Shown: in pieces, positions 1 through 5,956 of the stretch | How the letters are laid out: each line of letters starts with the position of its first letter | Position numbering within the stretch: the first letter of the stretch is position 1 | Source of the DNA: a bacterium HR12 | GTDB lineage: Bacteria; Actinomycetota; UBA4738; HRBIN12 | NCBI GenBank assembly: GCA_002898915.1 | Contig: BEHO01000026.1 | Coordinates: 1 to 9,096, forward strand | Direction: 5' to 3' | Length of the DNA stretch: 9,096 bases | The notes under the pieces: model-generated | The model's input: only the letters and a program-made list of their open reading frames with translations | What the model was told of the DNA's origin: nothing | Database searches by the model: none | Translations under genes and position numbers: made by a program

Positions 1-1161
1 CGCGCGAGCACGCTCACCGGCGCCTACTCGCACACCACGGGCGTGTGGCGGAACCAGCCGCCCTACGGGGGGTGGGAGTCCTTCGACGACCGTTCGACGG
101 TCGGGACCTGGCTGCAGGCGGCCGGCTACCGCACGGGGTTCTTCGGCAAGTACCTGAACCGGTACTGGAACCCGGCGTACGCGACCGGGTACGTGCCCCC
201 CGGCTGGGACCGCTGGGTGGCCTTCCCCCGCTCCGGGTACTTCGAGTACGACCTGAACATCGACGGCGTCATCCAGCACTTCGGATCCACGCCCGAGGAG
301 TACTCGACCACCGTGCTCGCGCGGGAGGCGGCCTCGTTCATCCGCAGCGAGACCGGCCCGATCCTCGTCTGGTTCACCCCCTACGCCCCTCACAACCCCG
401 CAACGCCAGAGCCGCGGTACGCGACCGCCTTCTCGGACCTCGAGCCGTGGCGACCGCCGAGCTACAACGAGCCGGACATCTCGGACAAGCCCGCCTGGAT
501 GCAGCGTCTACGGCCCTTGGACGCGGACAAGCAGGCCCGGAAGGACGCCTTCCGGATCGACCAGTACCGGACGCTCCTCTCGGTCGACGACGCCGTGGGC
601 GAGCTGCTCCGAGCCCTCGAGGACTCCGGACGCCTGCAGAACACCCTGATCGTCTTCATGTCCGACAACGGGATGCTCTACGGCGAGCACCGGTGGGGGA
701 CGAAGCGCGTGGCCTTCGAGGAGGCGATCCGGATCCCCTTCGTGGTCCGGTACGACGCGCTGGTGCCCACGCCCCGCACCGATCCGAGCCTCGTGCTCAA
801 CATCGACGTCGCCCCCACCATCGCCGAGCTCGCCGGCGTGCCCGCTCCCGGTGCGGACGGGTTGAGCCTGCTGCCGCTCCTCGCCGACCCCGCGACCCCG
901 TGGCGCACGGACTTCCTCCTGGAACACCTGCAGAAGCAGCGGGACATCCTTCCCACCTACTGCGGCGTGCGGACCGACCGGTACCTCTACACCGTCTACA
1001 TCGACGGGGAGCGGGAGCTGTACGACCTGACGACGGACCCCTACGAGCTCACGAGCCTGGCGAACGATCCGGCCATGGTGCCCGTCGTCGCCGACCTCCA
1101 CGCGCGGCTCCTCGAGCTCTGCGACCCGCCCCCGCCGGGCCTGATCCTGCCGCCGAGCTGA
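1..1161 (+). CDS. Sulfatase (type I, arylsulfatase-like), 5' end cut by window edge
   Basis: This enzyme should hydrolyse sulfate esters; its substrate cannot be read from the sequence. The frame is open from base 1, so the gene starts to the left. The GTG at 43 lies inside the protein and is not a likely start. The first visible residues, RASTLTGAYSHTTGV, are the tail of sulfatase signature 1 (C/S-x-P-S-R...TG), so the cysteine converted to formylglycine lies a few codons off the edge. The second signature follows as GYRTGFFGKYLN (bases 124-159). Further family marks are the APHNP loop (about 394-408), the metal-site motif MSDNG (658-672), and GTKR (697-708) in the active-site lysine region. 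The C-terminal part has IDVAPTIAELAGVP and then ELYDLTTDPYELTSLAND, typical of the C-terminal subdomain. About 386 residues are visible. The gene converges on the lgt-like gene with 7 bases between stops. Class S or Cys at the catalytic position and any export signal cannot be judged here. Confidence 0.93.
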   Translation, partial: RASTLTGAYSHTTGVWRNQPPYGGWESFDDRSTVGTWLQAAGYRTGFFGKYLNRYWNPAYATGYVPPGWDRWVAFPRSGYFEYDLNIDGVIQHFGSTPEEYSTTVLAREAASFIRSETGPILVWFTPYAPHNPATPEPRYATAFSDLEPWRPPSYNEPDISDKPAWMQRLRPLDADKQARKDAFRIDQYRTLLSVDDAVGELLRALEDSGRLQNTLIVFMSDNGMLYGEHRWGTKRVAFEEAIRIPFVVRYDALVPTPRTDPSLVLNIDVAPTIAELAGVPAPGADGLSLLPLLADPATPWRTDFLLEHLQKQRDILPTYCGVRTDRYLYTVYIDGERELYDLTTDPYELTSLANDPAMVPVVADLHARLLELCDPPPPGLILPPS

Positions 1162-1172
1162 ACCGCGTTCAG
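1158..1172. terminator. Hairpin shared by two convergent stop codons
   Basis: The sequence CTGAAC-CGC-GTTCAG is a perfect 6-bp stem with a 3-base loop. It contains the sulfatase stop TGA (1159-1161) on the plus strand and the lgt-like stop TGA (1171-1169) on the minus strand, as mirror images. Its position between two converging genes fits a bidirectional transcription end. There is no T-run on either side and the stem is short, so a role as an intrinsic terminator is uncertain. Confidence 0.3.
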
Positions 1173-1987
1173 GCCCCCGAGCCGGAGCCGAGCTCGACCC
1201 CGATCCGAGCCGAGCGCCGGAGCCGCGCCGCCAGGAACACGCCGGCGACGACCATGCCGAGGCACAGGTACTGGGCGCCGGTGAGCCCGAGGACGGTCCG
1301 GTCGTACGACCGCAGGAAGTCGGTGGCGAACCGCTGGACGCCGTACCAGAGGAGGAACGTCACCGTGATCCACCCCTCCGGCGCGCGGCGCCGCGCCATC
1401 CGCGCGAGCAGCGCCACCAGGGGCACGAGCAGGAGGATCTCGTAGATCGCGGTGTTGTGGACCACCTCGCCGACGACGAGCGGCCCCTCCCGCGTCTCGC
1501 CCCCCAGGTAGCGCCAGCCGAGGAAGAAGCTCGTGGGCCCGCCGAGGTGCTCGCCGACCGCCGCGCACCCCAGCCGACCGACCAGCAGACCCGGGGCGAG
1601 GCCGAGCACGATCCCGTCGAGGAGGAGCCGGCCGGGCACCTCCGGGTGCCGCCGCAACCACCACACGATCACGATCACCGAGACGAGGAACGCGCCGGAG
1701 AACTGGAGGCCCCCCTCCCAGACCGCGAGGACGGCGAGGGGGCGATCCAGGTAGTCGCCGAGGTGGGTCAGCACGAACAGCAGACGGGAGCCGATGAGGC
1801 CCAGCACGACGATCAACCACGCGAGCCCCTCGAGGGTGCGGGTCTCGAGCCCCCGCGACCGCGCGAAGCGGAGGAACACGGCGACGCCGACGAGGATCCC
1901 GAGGGCCACGAGGAGGCCGAACGTCTGCACCCGCACCGGCCCGATCTGGAAGGAGGGGAAGGTCCGGTAGGGGATGGCGCCGATCAC
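1169..1987 (-). CDS. lgt: Prolipoprotein diacylglyceryl transferase-like membrane protein (divergent)
   Basis: Lgt transfers diacylglycerol from phosphatidylglycerol to the lipobox cysteine of preprolipoproteins in the cytoplasmic membrane. The 272-residue product has about seven hydrophobic segments, the usual topology and length. Family blocks appear in order: QTFGLLVALG (21-30), WEGGLQFSG (90-98), GRLGCAAVGEHLG (137-149), HNTAIYE (177-183), TDFLR (222-226) and a C-terminal GLTGAQYL (234-241). R138 and R226 match the essential arginines of the E. coli enzyme (R143, R239). However, the position of E. coli H103 is S97, N146 is C141 and the Tyr of the WYGL motif is F23. The start is GTG at 1987, 12 bases after the modC stop, so the gene ends the mod operon. 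It may lipidate ModA, which has a lipobox. The fold assignment is firm; the catalytic activity is less so. Confidence 0.82.
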   Translation of the reverse strand: MIGAIPYRTFPSFQIGPVRVQTFGLLVALGILVGVAVFLRFARSRGLETRTLEGLAWLIVVLGLIGSRLLFVLTHLGDYLDRPLAVLAVWEGGLQFSGAFLVSVIVIVWWLRRHPEVPGRLLLDGIVLGLAPGLLVGRLGCAAVGEHLGGPTSFFLGWRYLGGETREGPLVVGEVVHNTAIYEILLLVPLVALLARMARRRAPEGWITVTFLLWYGVQRFATDFLRSYDRTVLGLTGAQYLCLGMVVAGVFLAARLRRSARIGVELGSGSGA

Positions 1988-1999
1988 GACGTCCCCATG

Positions 2000-3100
2000 C
2001 TAGCCCGGGGGTGCGCTCCGGGGGATGCAGTGCACCGCGGGGGCCTTCACCACCGCGACCACCGAGCGCCCGGGCTCGAGCCCGAGCTCCCGTCGCGCCT
2101 CCGGCGTCACGAGGGCCGCGAGCTCGAACCCGCAGTCGAGGATGATCCGCTCGAGCGGCCCCTCGCGACGGATCATCGAGACCGTCCCCGGGAGGTGGTT
2201 GCGGGCGCTCTCGGCCACCGGCTCGGTCAGCCGGAGCACGACCTCCTCCGCGCGGATGCACGCGAGCACCTCCTCGCCCGGGACCCCGGGGTCGAGCGCC
2301 ACCAGCCGGCGGCCGTGCGTCTCGAGCACGAGGAGGCCCTCGCGGCGCTCCCGCACCCGAGCGGCCACCACGGTCTCGACCCCGACGGCGCGCGCGACCT
2401 CCGGATCGGCCGGGCGCGAGAACACCTCCTCCACCGCTCCCACCTGCCGGATCCCACCGTCCACCACCACGGCGATGCGGTCCCCGAGGACCATGGCCTC
2501 GGTCCGGTCGTGGGTGACGAGGAGGCTCGGAACCCCCGCCGCCACCAGGTGGCGACGGAGCTCCAGGCGGAGCTCCTCCCGGGTCGGGGCGTCGAGGGCG
2601 GAGAGCGGCTCGTCGAGCAGGAGGAGCCGCGGCCACGGGGCGAGCGCCCGCGCCACCGCCACCCGCTGGCGCTCCCCGCCCGAGAGCGCCCCCGGCCGCC
2701 GCTCGGCGAGGGCCGAGAGGCCGAACCTCCGGAGGAGCTCCTCGACGCGCTCCGCCCGCTCCGCGCGCGGCACGCGGCGGAGGCCGAAGGCGACGTTCCC
2801 CCGCACGGTCCGGTGGGGGAACAGCGCCGGCTCCTGATGGAGGAACCCGACCCGTCGGCGCTGCGGCGGCACCCACCGCCCGCTCCCGGCATCGGACCAG
2901 ACCTCGTCGGCGAACCGCACCGCCCCCGCGTCCGGGCGCTCCAGGCCGGCGACGCACCGCAGGATCGTGGTCTTGCCCGACCCCGAGGGCCCGAAGAGCA
3001 CCGTCACCCCGGCCGGCTCGAGCGGCACCTCGAGCTCGGCGCGCACCACGGCCCCACCCCGGTAGCGCCGCTCGAGATCGAGGGCTAGCGACCCGGCCAT
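2000..3100 (-). CDS. modC: Molybdate ABC transporter ATPase ModC
   Basis: This cytoplasmic ATPase drives molybdate (or tungstate) import through ModB. From the ATG at 3100 the product has 366 residues, the usual ModC length. It shows Walker A GPSGSGKTT (37-45), the Q-loop glutamine in FLHQEP (Q89), signature LSGGERQR (139-146), Walker B RLLLLDEP (158-165), D-loop SALD (167-170) and H-loop VTHD (H197). The C-terminal third is a TOBE/MOP domain with the ModC-typical SARNHLPGTV (298-307) and a final AVHCIP strand (355-360); this distinguishes it from sugar or iron importers. The ATG overlaps the end of modB by 16 bases. An in-frame GTG at 3109 is an alternative start giving three more residues. 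Tungstate or a related oxyanion cannot be excluded as substrate. Confidence 0.92.
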   Translation of the reverse strand: MAGSLALDLERRYRGGAVVRAELEVPLEPAGVTVLFGPSGSGKTTILRCVAGLERPDAGAVRFADEVWSDAGSGRWVPPQRRRVGFLHQEPALFPHRTVRGNVAFGLRRVPRAERAERVEELLRRFGLSALAERRPGALSGGERQRVAVARALAPWPRLLLLDEPLSALDAPTREELRLELRRHLVAAGVPSLLVTHDRTEAMVLGDRIAVVVDGGIRQVGAVEEVFSRPADPEVARAVGVETVVAARVRERREGLLVLETHGRRLVALDPGVPGEEVLACIRAEEVVLRLTEPVAESARNHLPGTVSMIRREGPLERIILDCGFELAALVTPEARRELGLEPGRSVVAVVKAPAVHCIPRSAPPG

Positions 3101-3759
3101 ACCGCCCACGCCCGTCGCTGCAGGCCGTACGTGATCGCGAGCACGAGGAAGGAGACGGCGAGCAGGAGGGCCGCCGTCTCCCCGGCCGCCGCGTAGTCCA
3201 GGGCCTGCACGTGGTCGTAGATGGAGATGGAGACCGTGCGGGTCTCGCCCGGGATGTTCCCCCCCACCATGAGCACGACCCCGAACTCGCCGAGGGTGTG
3301 CGCGAACGCGAGCACGGCTCCGGTGACGATCCCCGGCAGGGCGAGGGGCGCCACGGTCCTCGCGAACGTGCCGAGCCGGCCCTCGCCCAGGGTCCAGGAG
3401 GCCTCGAGCAACCGGCGTTCGACCTGACCGAACGCCACCGCCATGGGCTGGACCGCGAAGGGCAGGCTGTAGAGGACGGAGGCGACGAGCAGGCCGCCGA
3501 AGGTGAAGGGCAGCCGCGAGCCGGTGAGGGCCTCGTACCAGCGCCCGATCGGGCTCCGTGGGGAGACCGCGACGAGCACGTAGAAGCCGAGCACGGTCGG
3601 CGGCAGCACCAGGGGCAGGGCGACCACCGCCTCGACGAGCACCTTCCAGCGGCGGGTGGAGCGTCCGAGCCAGTAGGCGAGGGGCATCCCGAGGACGATC
3701 AGCGCCCCCGTGGTGGCCGCCGCGAGCCGCACGCTCAGCCAGAGCGCCTGCGCGTCCAT
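3085..3759 (-). CDS. modB: Molybdate ABC transporter permease ModB
   Basis: This is the membrane channel subunit of the molybdate importer. The 224-residue product starts at an ATG (3759) preceded by GAGGAG at 3773-3768 with 8 bases of spacing. The frame stays open further upstream, but that extension lies antisense-like over modA and is not coding. Five or so hydrophobic segments are visible, with the ModB-typical LPLVLPPTVLGFY (48-60). The EAA coupling loop is EASWTLGEGRLGTFARTVAPLALPGI (about 119-144, given here by its family pattern E-A-x3-G-x9-LP). HTLGEFGVVLMVGGNIPG (154-171) and TRTVSISIYDHVQ follow, as in characterised ModB proteins. Its ATG overlaps the modA stop by one base (TGATG), implying translational coupling, and its 3' end overlaps modC. 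Confidence 0.93.
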   Translation of the reverse strand: MDAQALWLSVRLAAATTGALIVLGMPLAYWLGRSTRRWKVLVEAVVALPLVLPPTVLGFYVLVAVSPRSPIGRWYEALTGSRLPFTFGGLLVASVLYSLPFAVQPMAVAFGQVERRLLEASWTLGEGRLGTFARTVAPLALPGIVTGAVLAFAHTLGEFGVVLMVGGNIPGETRTVSISIYDHVQALDYAAAGETAALLLAVSFLVLAITYGLQRRAWAVWPGR

Positions 3760-4547
3760 CAGCCGGGCTCCTCGAAGCCGTACCGCGCGAGGATCGCCCG
3801 CCCCTCCGGGCCGAGCAGGAGCGCCACGAAGGCCCGCGCCGCGTCCGGGTCCCGCGCCCACCGCATGATCGCGCCCCCCTGCAGGATCGGAGGGTGGGCG
3901 TCGGCCGGGATCTCCCACCACCGCCCCTCGGCGCCGGGAGCGAGGGCCAGGGAGAGGGCGATGATCCCGACGTCCGCCGCCCCGGTCTGCACGAACTGCG
4001 CCGTCTGGGCGACGTTCTCGCCGAGGACGAGACGGTCCCGCACGCGCCCGTACACGCCGAGGGAACGCATCGCGGCGACGGCGGCGCGGCCGTACGGCGC
4101 GTGGTCCGGGTTCGCGATGGCGACCGCCCGCACCGAGGGCTGGAGGAGCGCCTCCATGCCGAGGCCCTCCGCGTCGAGCGGCGAGTCCGCCGGCACCCAC
4201 ACGACGATGCGCCCGACCGCGTACGCGAACACCCCGTCGCGCATGGTCAGGCCCTCCTCCTGCAGCCGCTCGGCGTAGGAGACGTCGGCGGACAGGCAGA
4301 GGTCGAAGGGTGCCCCGTTCTCGAGCTGCGCGAGCAGCGTCCCGGAGGAGCCGTAGCTCACGGTGACCTCGACCTCGGGGTGCTCCGCCTCGAACGCCTC
4401 CACGAGCTCCTCCAGCGCGTACCGGAGGTCGGCGGCGGCGGCGATCCGGAGGCCCGGCGAGCCGGGGTCGGCGGTCGTGGCGCCCCCGCACCCGGCGAGG
4501 AGCGAGAGGGCGACGGCCGCCGCCAGGGCCCGCTCACGGGATCGCAC
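3759..4547 (-). CDS. modA: Molybdate-binding lipoprotein ModA
   Basis: This is the extracytoplasmic solute-binding protein that delivers molybdate to ModBC. I place the start at the GTG at 4547, preceded by GGGGGAGG (4558-4551, short spacing), giving 262 residues. The frame is open further upstream, but only from this GTG does a signal sequence follow directly. That signal has Arg residues, a hydrophobic run and the lipobox LAGC (17-20), so C20 should be diacylated and anchor the protein to the membrane. Family motifs are IAAAADLRYAL (35-45), YGSSG (65-69), NGAPFDLCLSAD (77-88), NPDHAPYGR (146-154), LVLGENVAQ (173-181) and GAADVGIIALS (189-199). The AAAD form in place of the E. coli AAAS is a common ModA variant. 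The start overlaps the regulator's end by 14 bases. Confidence 0.93.
   Translation of the reverse strand: MRSRERALAAAVALSLLAGCGGATTADPGSPGLRIAAAADLRYALEELVEAFEAEHPEVEVTVSYGSSGTLLAQLENGAPFDLCLSADVSYAERLQEEGLTMRDGVFAYAVGRIVVWVPADSPLDAEGLGMEALLQPSVRAVAIANPDHAPYGRAAVAAMRSLGVYGRVRDRLVLGENVAQTAQFVQTGAADVGIIALSLALAPGAEGRWWEIPADAHPPILQGGAIMRWARDPDAARAFVALLLGPEGRAILARYGFEEPG
3768..3773 (-). promoter_or_regulatory. Shine-Dalgarno site that fixes the modB start
   Basis: The minus-strand hexamer GAGGAG lies 8 bases before the ATG of modB, within the last codons of modA. It supports this ATG over any upstream start in the long open frame. Confidence 0.6.
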
Positions 4548-5559
4548 GGACCTCCCCCGTCGACGAGGGGTCGTACCCCGGCAGGTCCGCGAGGAGCGCG
4601 CGGAACGAGCGGTCGCGGAGCACCGCGAGGAGCGCCGCGACCCGAGGGTCGTCCTCCAGCTCCGCTCGGAAGCAGAGCTCGTAGGGCTCCGTCTCGGTGG
4701 GGACGAAGGCGAGGCCCGCCTCGGCGGCGACGAGCTCCACGCAGACCCCGGCCGTGCCCCACCCGTCGCGCACGAGCTGCGCGACGGAGCGATGGTCGCG
4801 GACCACACGACGGAACGCGGGCTCCCGCCCGGCCTCGCGGAAGAGACGGTCGAGGCAGGCGCGCGCGCCCGAGCCGGCCTCCCGCGCCACCCACGTCGTC
4901 CGGGCCCGCACGAGGCTCGACGTGGGCCGCGGGGCCGCGCCGGCTACGGCCACCCCCTCCCGCCACCGCGCGACGTGGGCCAGCCGGAAGCCACCGCCGA
5001 GCGTCCCGCGGACCGCGCGCTCGTTCTCCTCCGGCCCCGGGAGATGGACGCCGGCGACGTCCGCCACTCCGGCGCCGAGCGCCTCCAGCGCCGCGCGGGT
5101 CCCCCGCTGGAGGGGCACCAGGCGGACTCCCCGCCGGGCGAGCGCCGCCCCGAGCAGCCCGACCGCCGGGTCGCAGCCGGCGAGGACGAGGGTCGGCTCC
5201 GGCTCGGCGCGACGCTCGAGCGCGCGGCGGCCCATGACGGCGTCGTGCGGGACCTCGCCGACGGCGGTGGCCTCGACCCGCAGGAGCCGGTCCCCGACCA
5301 CCCAGACCCGCTCTCCGGGCGCGGCGGCCGGCCCGGCGAACCGCCGGGCGGTCGAGCCGAAGAGCTCCTCGACGGTGCAGCCCAGGACCTCCGCCAGACG
5401 GAGCGCGGTCGCCACGGAGGGCACCACCTCGCCCGACTCGATCGCCCCCAGGCCGGCGCGGGAGACGCCCACGCGTCGCGCGAGCTCGCGCTTCGACCAT
5501 CCGCGGCGCCGACGGAGCTCCCCGGCGCGGTTCGGCGGGTTGGCTGAGATCTCGGACAC
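4534..5559 (-). CDS. One-component regulator: XRE helix-turn-helix fused to a molybdate-binding-protein-like domain
   Basis: This is very likely the oxyanion-sensing regulator of the downstream mod genes. The 341-residue protein starts with an XRE-type helix-turn-helix at about 11-68: LRRRRGWSKRELARRVGVSR, then the recognition part AGLGAIESGEVVPSVATALRLAEVLG. The rest (about 82-330) resembles the periplasmic-binding-like domain of COG1910 (PF12727 type). Its marks are LVLAGCDPAVGLL (124-136), REAGSGARACLDRLF (226-240), DHRSVAQLVRDGWGTAGVCVE (about 255-275), GLAFVPTETEPYELCF (282-297) and a final helical segment. There is no signal peptide, so the domain would sense cytoplasmic ligand. It replaces the usual ModE. 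The start is GTG at 5559; no purine-rich ribosome site precedes it, and a dyad spans the start, suggesting autoregulation and a near-leaderless message. The fold assignments are good; molybdate as ligand is inferred from family and neighbours. Confidence 0.87.
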   Translation of the reverse strand: MSEISANPPNRAGELRRRRGWSKRELARRVGVSRAGLGAIESGEVVPSVATALRLAEVLGCTVEELFGSTARRFAGPAAAPGERVWVVGDRLLRVEATAVGEVPHDAVMGRRALERRAEPEPTLVLAGCDPAVGLLGAALARRGVRLVPLQRGTRAALEALGAGVADVAGVHLPGPEENERAVRGTLGGGFRLAHVARWREGVAVAGAAPRPTSSLVRARTTWVAREAGSGARACLDRLFREAGREPAFRRVVRDHRSVAQLVRDGWGTAGVCVELVAAEAGLAFVPTETEPYELCFRAELEDDPRVAALLAVLRDRSFRALLADLPGYDPSSTGEVRAIP

Positions 5560-5571
5560 TATGGCCGAGAT
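5549..5571. promoter_or_regulatory. Candidate operator dyad over the regulator start
   Basis: ATCTCGG (5549-5555) and CCGAGAT (5565-5571) form perfect 7-bp inverted arms around a 9-base centre that itself pairs CA with TG (5557-5558 with 5562-5563). The dyad covers the GTG start (5559) of the HTH regulator and abuts the candidate -10 box. That is the expected place for an autorepressor site. It does not match the E. coli ModE operator, which fits a different type of DNA-binding domain. Function is inferred from symmetry and position only. Confidence 0.5.
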
Positions 5572-5599
5572 ACTGGCACCACTCGCTCCCGCGGCGCAA
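5570..5599 (-). promoter_or_regulatory. Possible promoter of the regulator-modABC-lgt operon
   Basis: On the minus strand TTGCGC (5599-5594) is followed after 18 bases by CAGTAT (5575-5570), which ends 10 bases before the GTG of the regulator. The -35 is a fair match and the -10 a weak one. Transcription would begin within a few bases of the start codon, consistent with the lack of a Shine-Dalgarno site. Confidence 0.3.
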
Positions 5600-5605
5600 G
5601 GGGCG

Positions 5606-5821
5606 TCAGCCCGCGAGCAGGTCGCGCGCCGCGCGCCGGAGCAGGTCGTCGAAGGCGGGGCACCAGGCCGTGGAGGACGGGCCGGGGACCTGGCCGCAGT
5701 AGGGGCACCGGCCCGGGGGCGACCCCCGCTCGGCGCGGCCCTCCCCGCGCCAGCCCCACAGGGGGATCCGGCGCGCCGAGCCCTTGGCCGAGGGGACGGA
5801 GGTGGTTGCGCCCGCGCTCAT
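5606..5821 (-). CDS. Small CPYCG-motif protein, function unknown
   Basis: I do not recognise this 71-residue protein. The frame from ATG 5821 to TGA 5606 has G or C at the third position in nearly every codon, as the sure genes do, while the other frames here do not; this is the main reason for calling it. The N-terminal 30 residues are polar and Gly/Arg rich. CPYCG (39-43) and WCP (53-55) give cysteines 39, 42 and 54, a C-x2-C-x11-C arrangement that could bind a metal such as zinc, with the fourth ligand not evident. The end is an amphipathic stretch, FDDLLRRAARDLLAG (57-71). There is no signal peptide or membrane segment. It lies 46 bases upstream of the regulator on the same strand, so it might join that transcript, but the dyad lies between them. 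No good ribosome site is seen. Confidence 0.5.
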   Translation of the reverse strand: MSAGATTSVPSAKGSARRIPLWGWRGEGRAERGSPPGRCPYCGQVPGPSSTAWCPAFDDLLRRAARDLLAG

Positions 5822-5956
5822 GCTCTGCGTATCGGCAGGTCGAGGGCCATGTTGAGGCCCCCGGCGGGGGGATGCAAGCACCGGGCCACCCGCCCCGCCG
5901 GAGGCGGGAGGGACGGACCGCGCCCGGCGGGCCCCGGACGTCCTACGATCGGGCGG
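5822..5956. other. Intergenic region between divergent genes
   Basis: This region separates the small CPYCG gene (-) from the first MttB-like gene (+). It is very GC-rich and contains the hairpin CCCGCC-GGA-GGCGGG (5894-5908) and, beside it, GCCC-GGC-GGGC (5922-5932). Neither has a T-run. The only promoter-like element seen is the plus-strand box at 5944-5949. I see no cobalamin riboswitch box, tRNA or repeat array. Confidence 0.5.
5944..5949 (+). promoter_or_regulatory. -10 box TACGAT placed for a leaderless start
   Basis: TACGAT fits the TANNNT form of high-GC bacterial -10 boxes and ends exactly 7 bases before the ATG at 5957, so transcription would start at or next to the start codon. 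No convincing -35 hexamer and no spaced Shine-Dalgarno site are seen in front of this gene. This supports ATG 5957 over in-frame starts further upstream. Confidence 0.45.

Noticed and set aside
1041..2957. Long open frames in other phases over the lgt-like and modC genes on both strands
   Set aside because: They are Arg/Pro/Gly-rich translations without motifs, in conflict with well-supported lgt-like and modC genes.
3085..4491. A single 468-residue protein covering modB and the region upstream in the same frame
   Set aside because: The upstream half has no family similarity and lies over modA. The ATG at 3759 with GAGGAG and the TGATG overlap marks the modB start.
5819..5851. A tiny minus-strand frame MALDLPIRRA ending on the CPYCG gene start
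   Set aside because: Ten codons with no ribosome site; its likeness to the DLPIDG motif of the MttB-like genes is most likely chance.
5894..5908. GC-rich hairpin CCCGCC-GGA-GGCGGG as an intrinsic terminator
   Set aside because: No T-run follows on either strand, and no gene ends here on either strand. Such stems are common by chance at this GC content.
5561..5956. An in-frame upstream extension of the first MttB-like gene beginning at ATG 5561
   Set aside because: The added 132 residues are Ala/Gly/Pro/Arg-rich without family similarity, their third codon positions are poorer in G/C, and they overlap the minus-strand CPYCG gene. A -10 box sits just before ATG 5957.
5822..5956. Cobalamin riboswitch before the MttB-like genes
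   Set aside because: No B12-box-like GCCACTG motif or matching fold could be seen in the 135 bases, and the likely transcript starts at the ATG.
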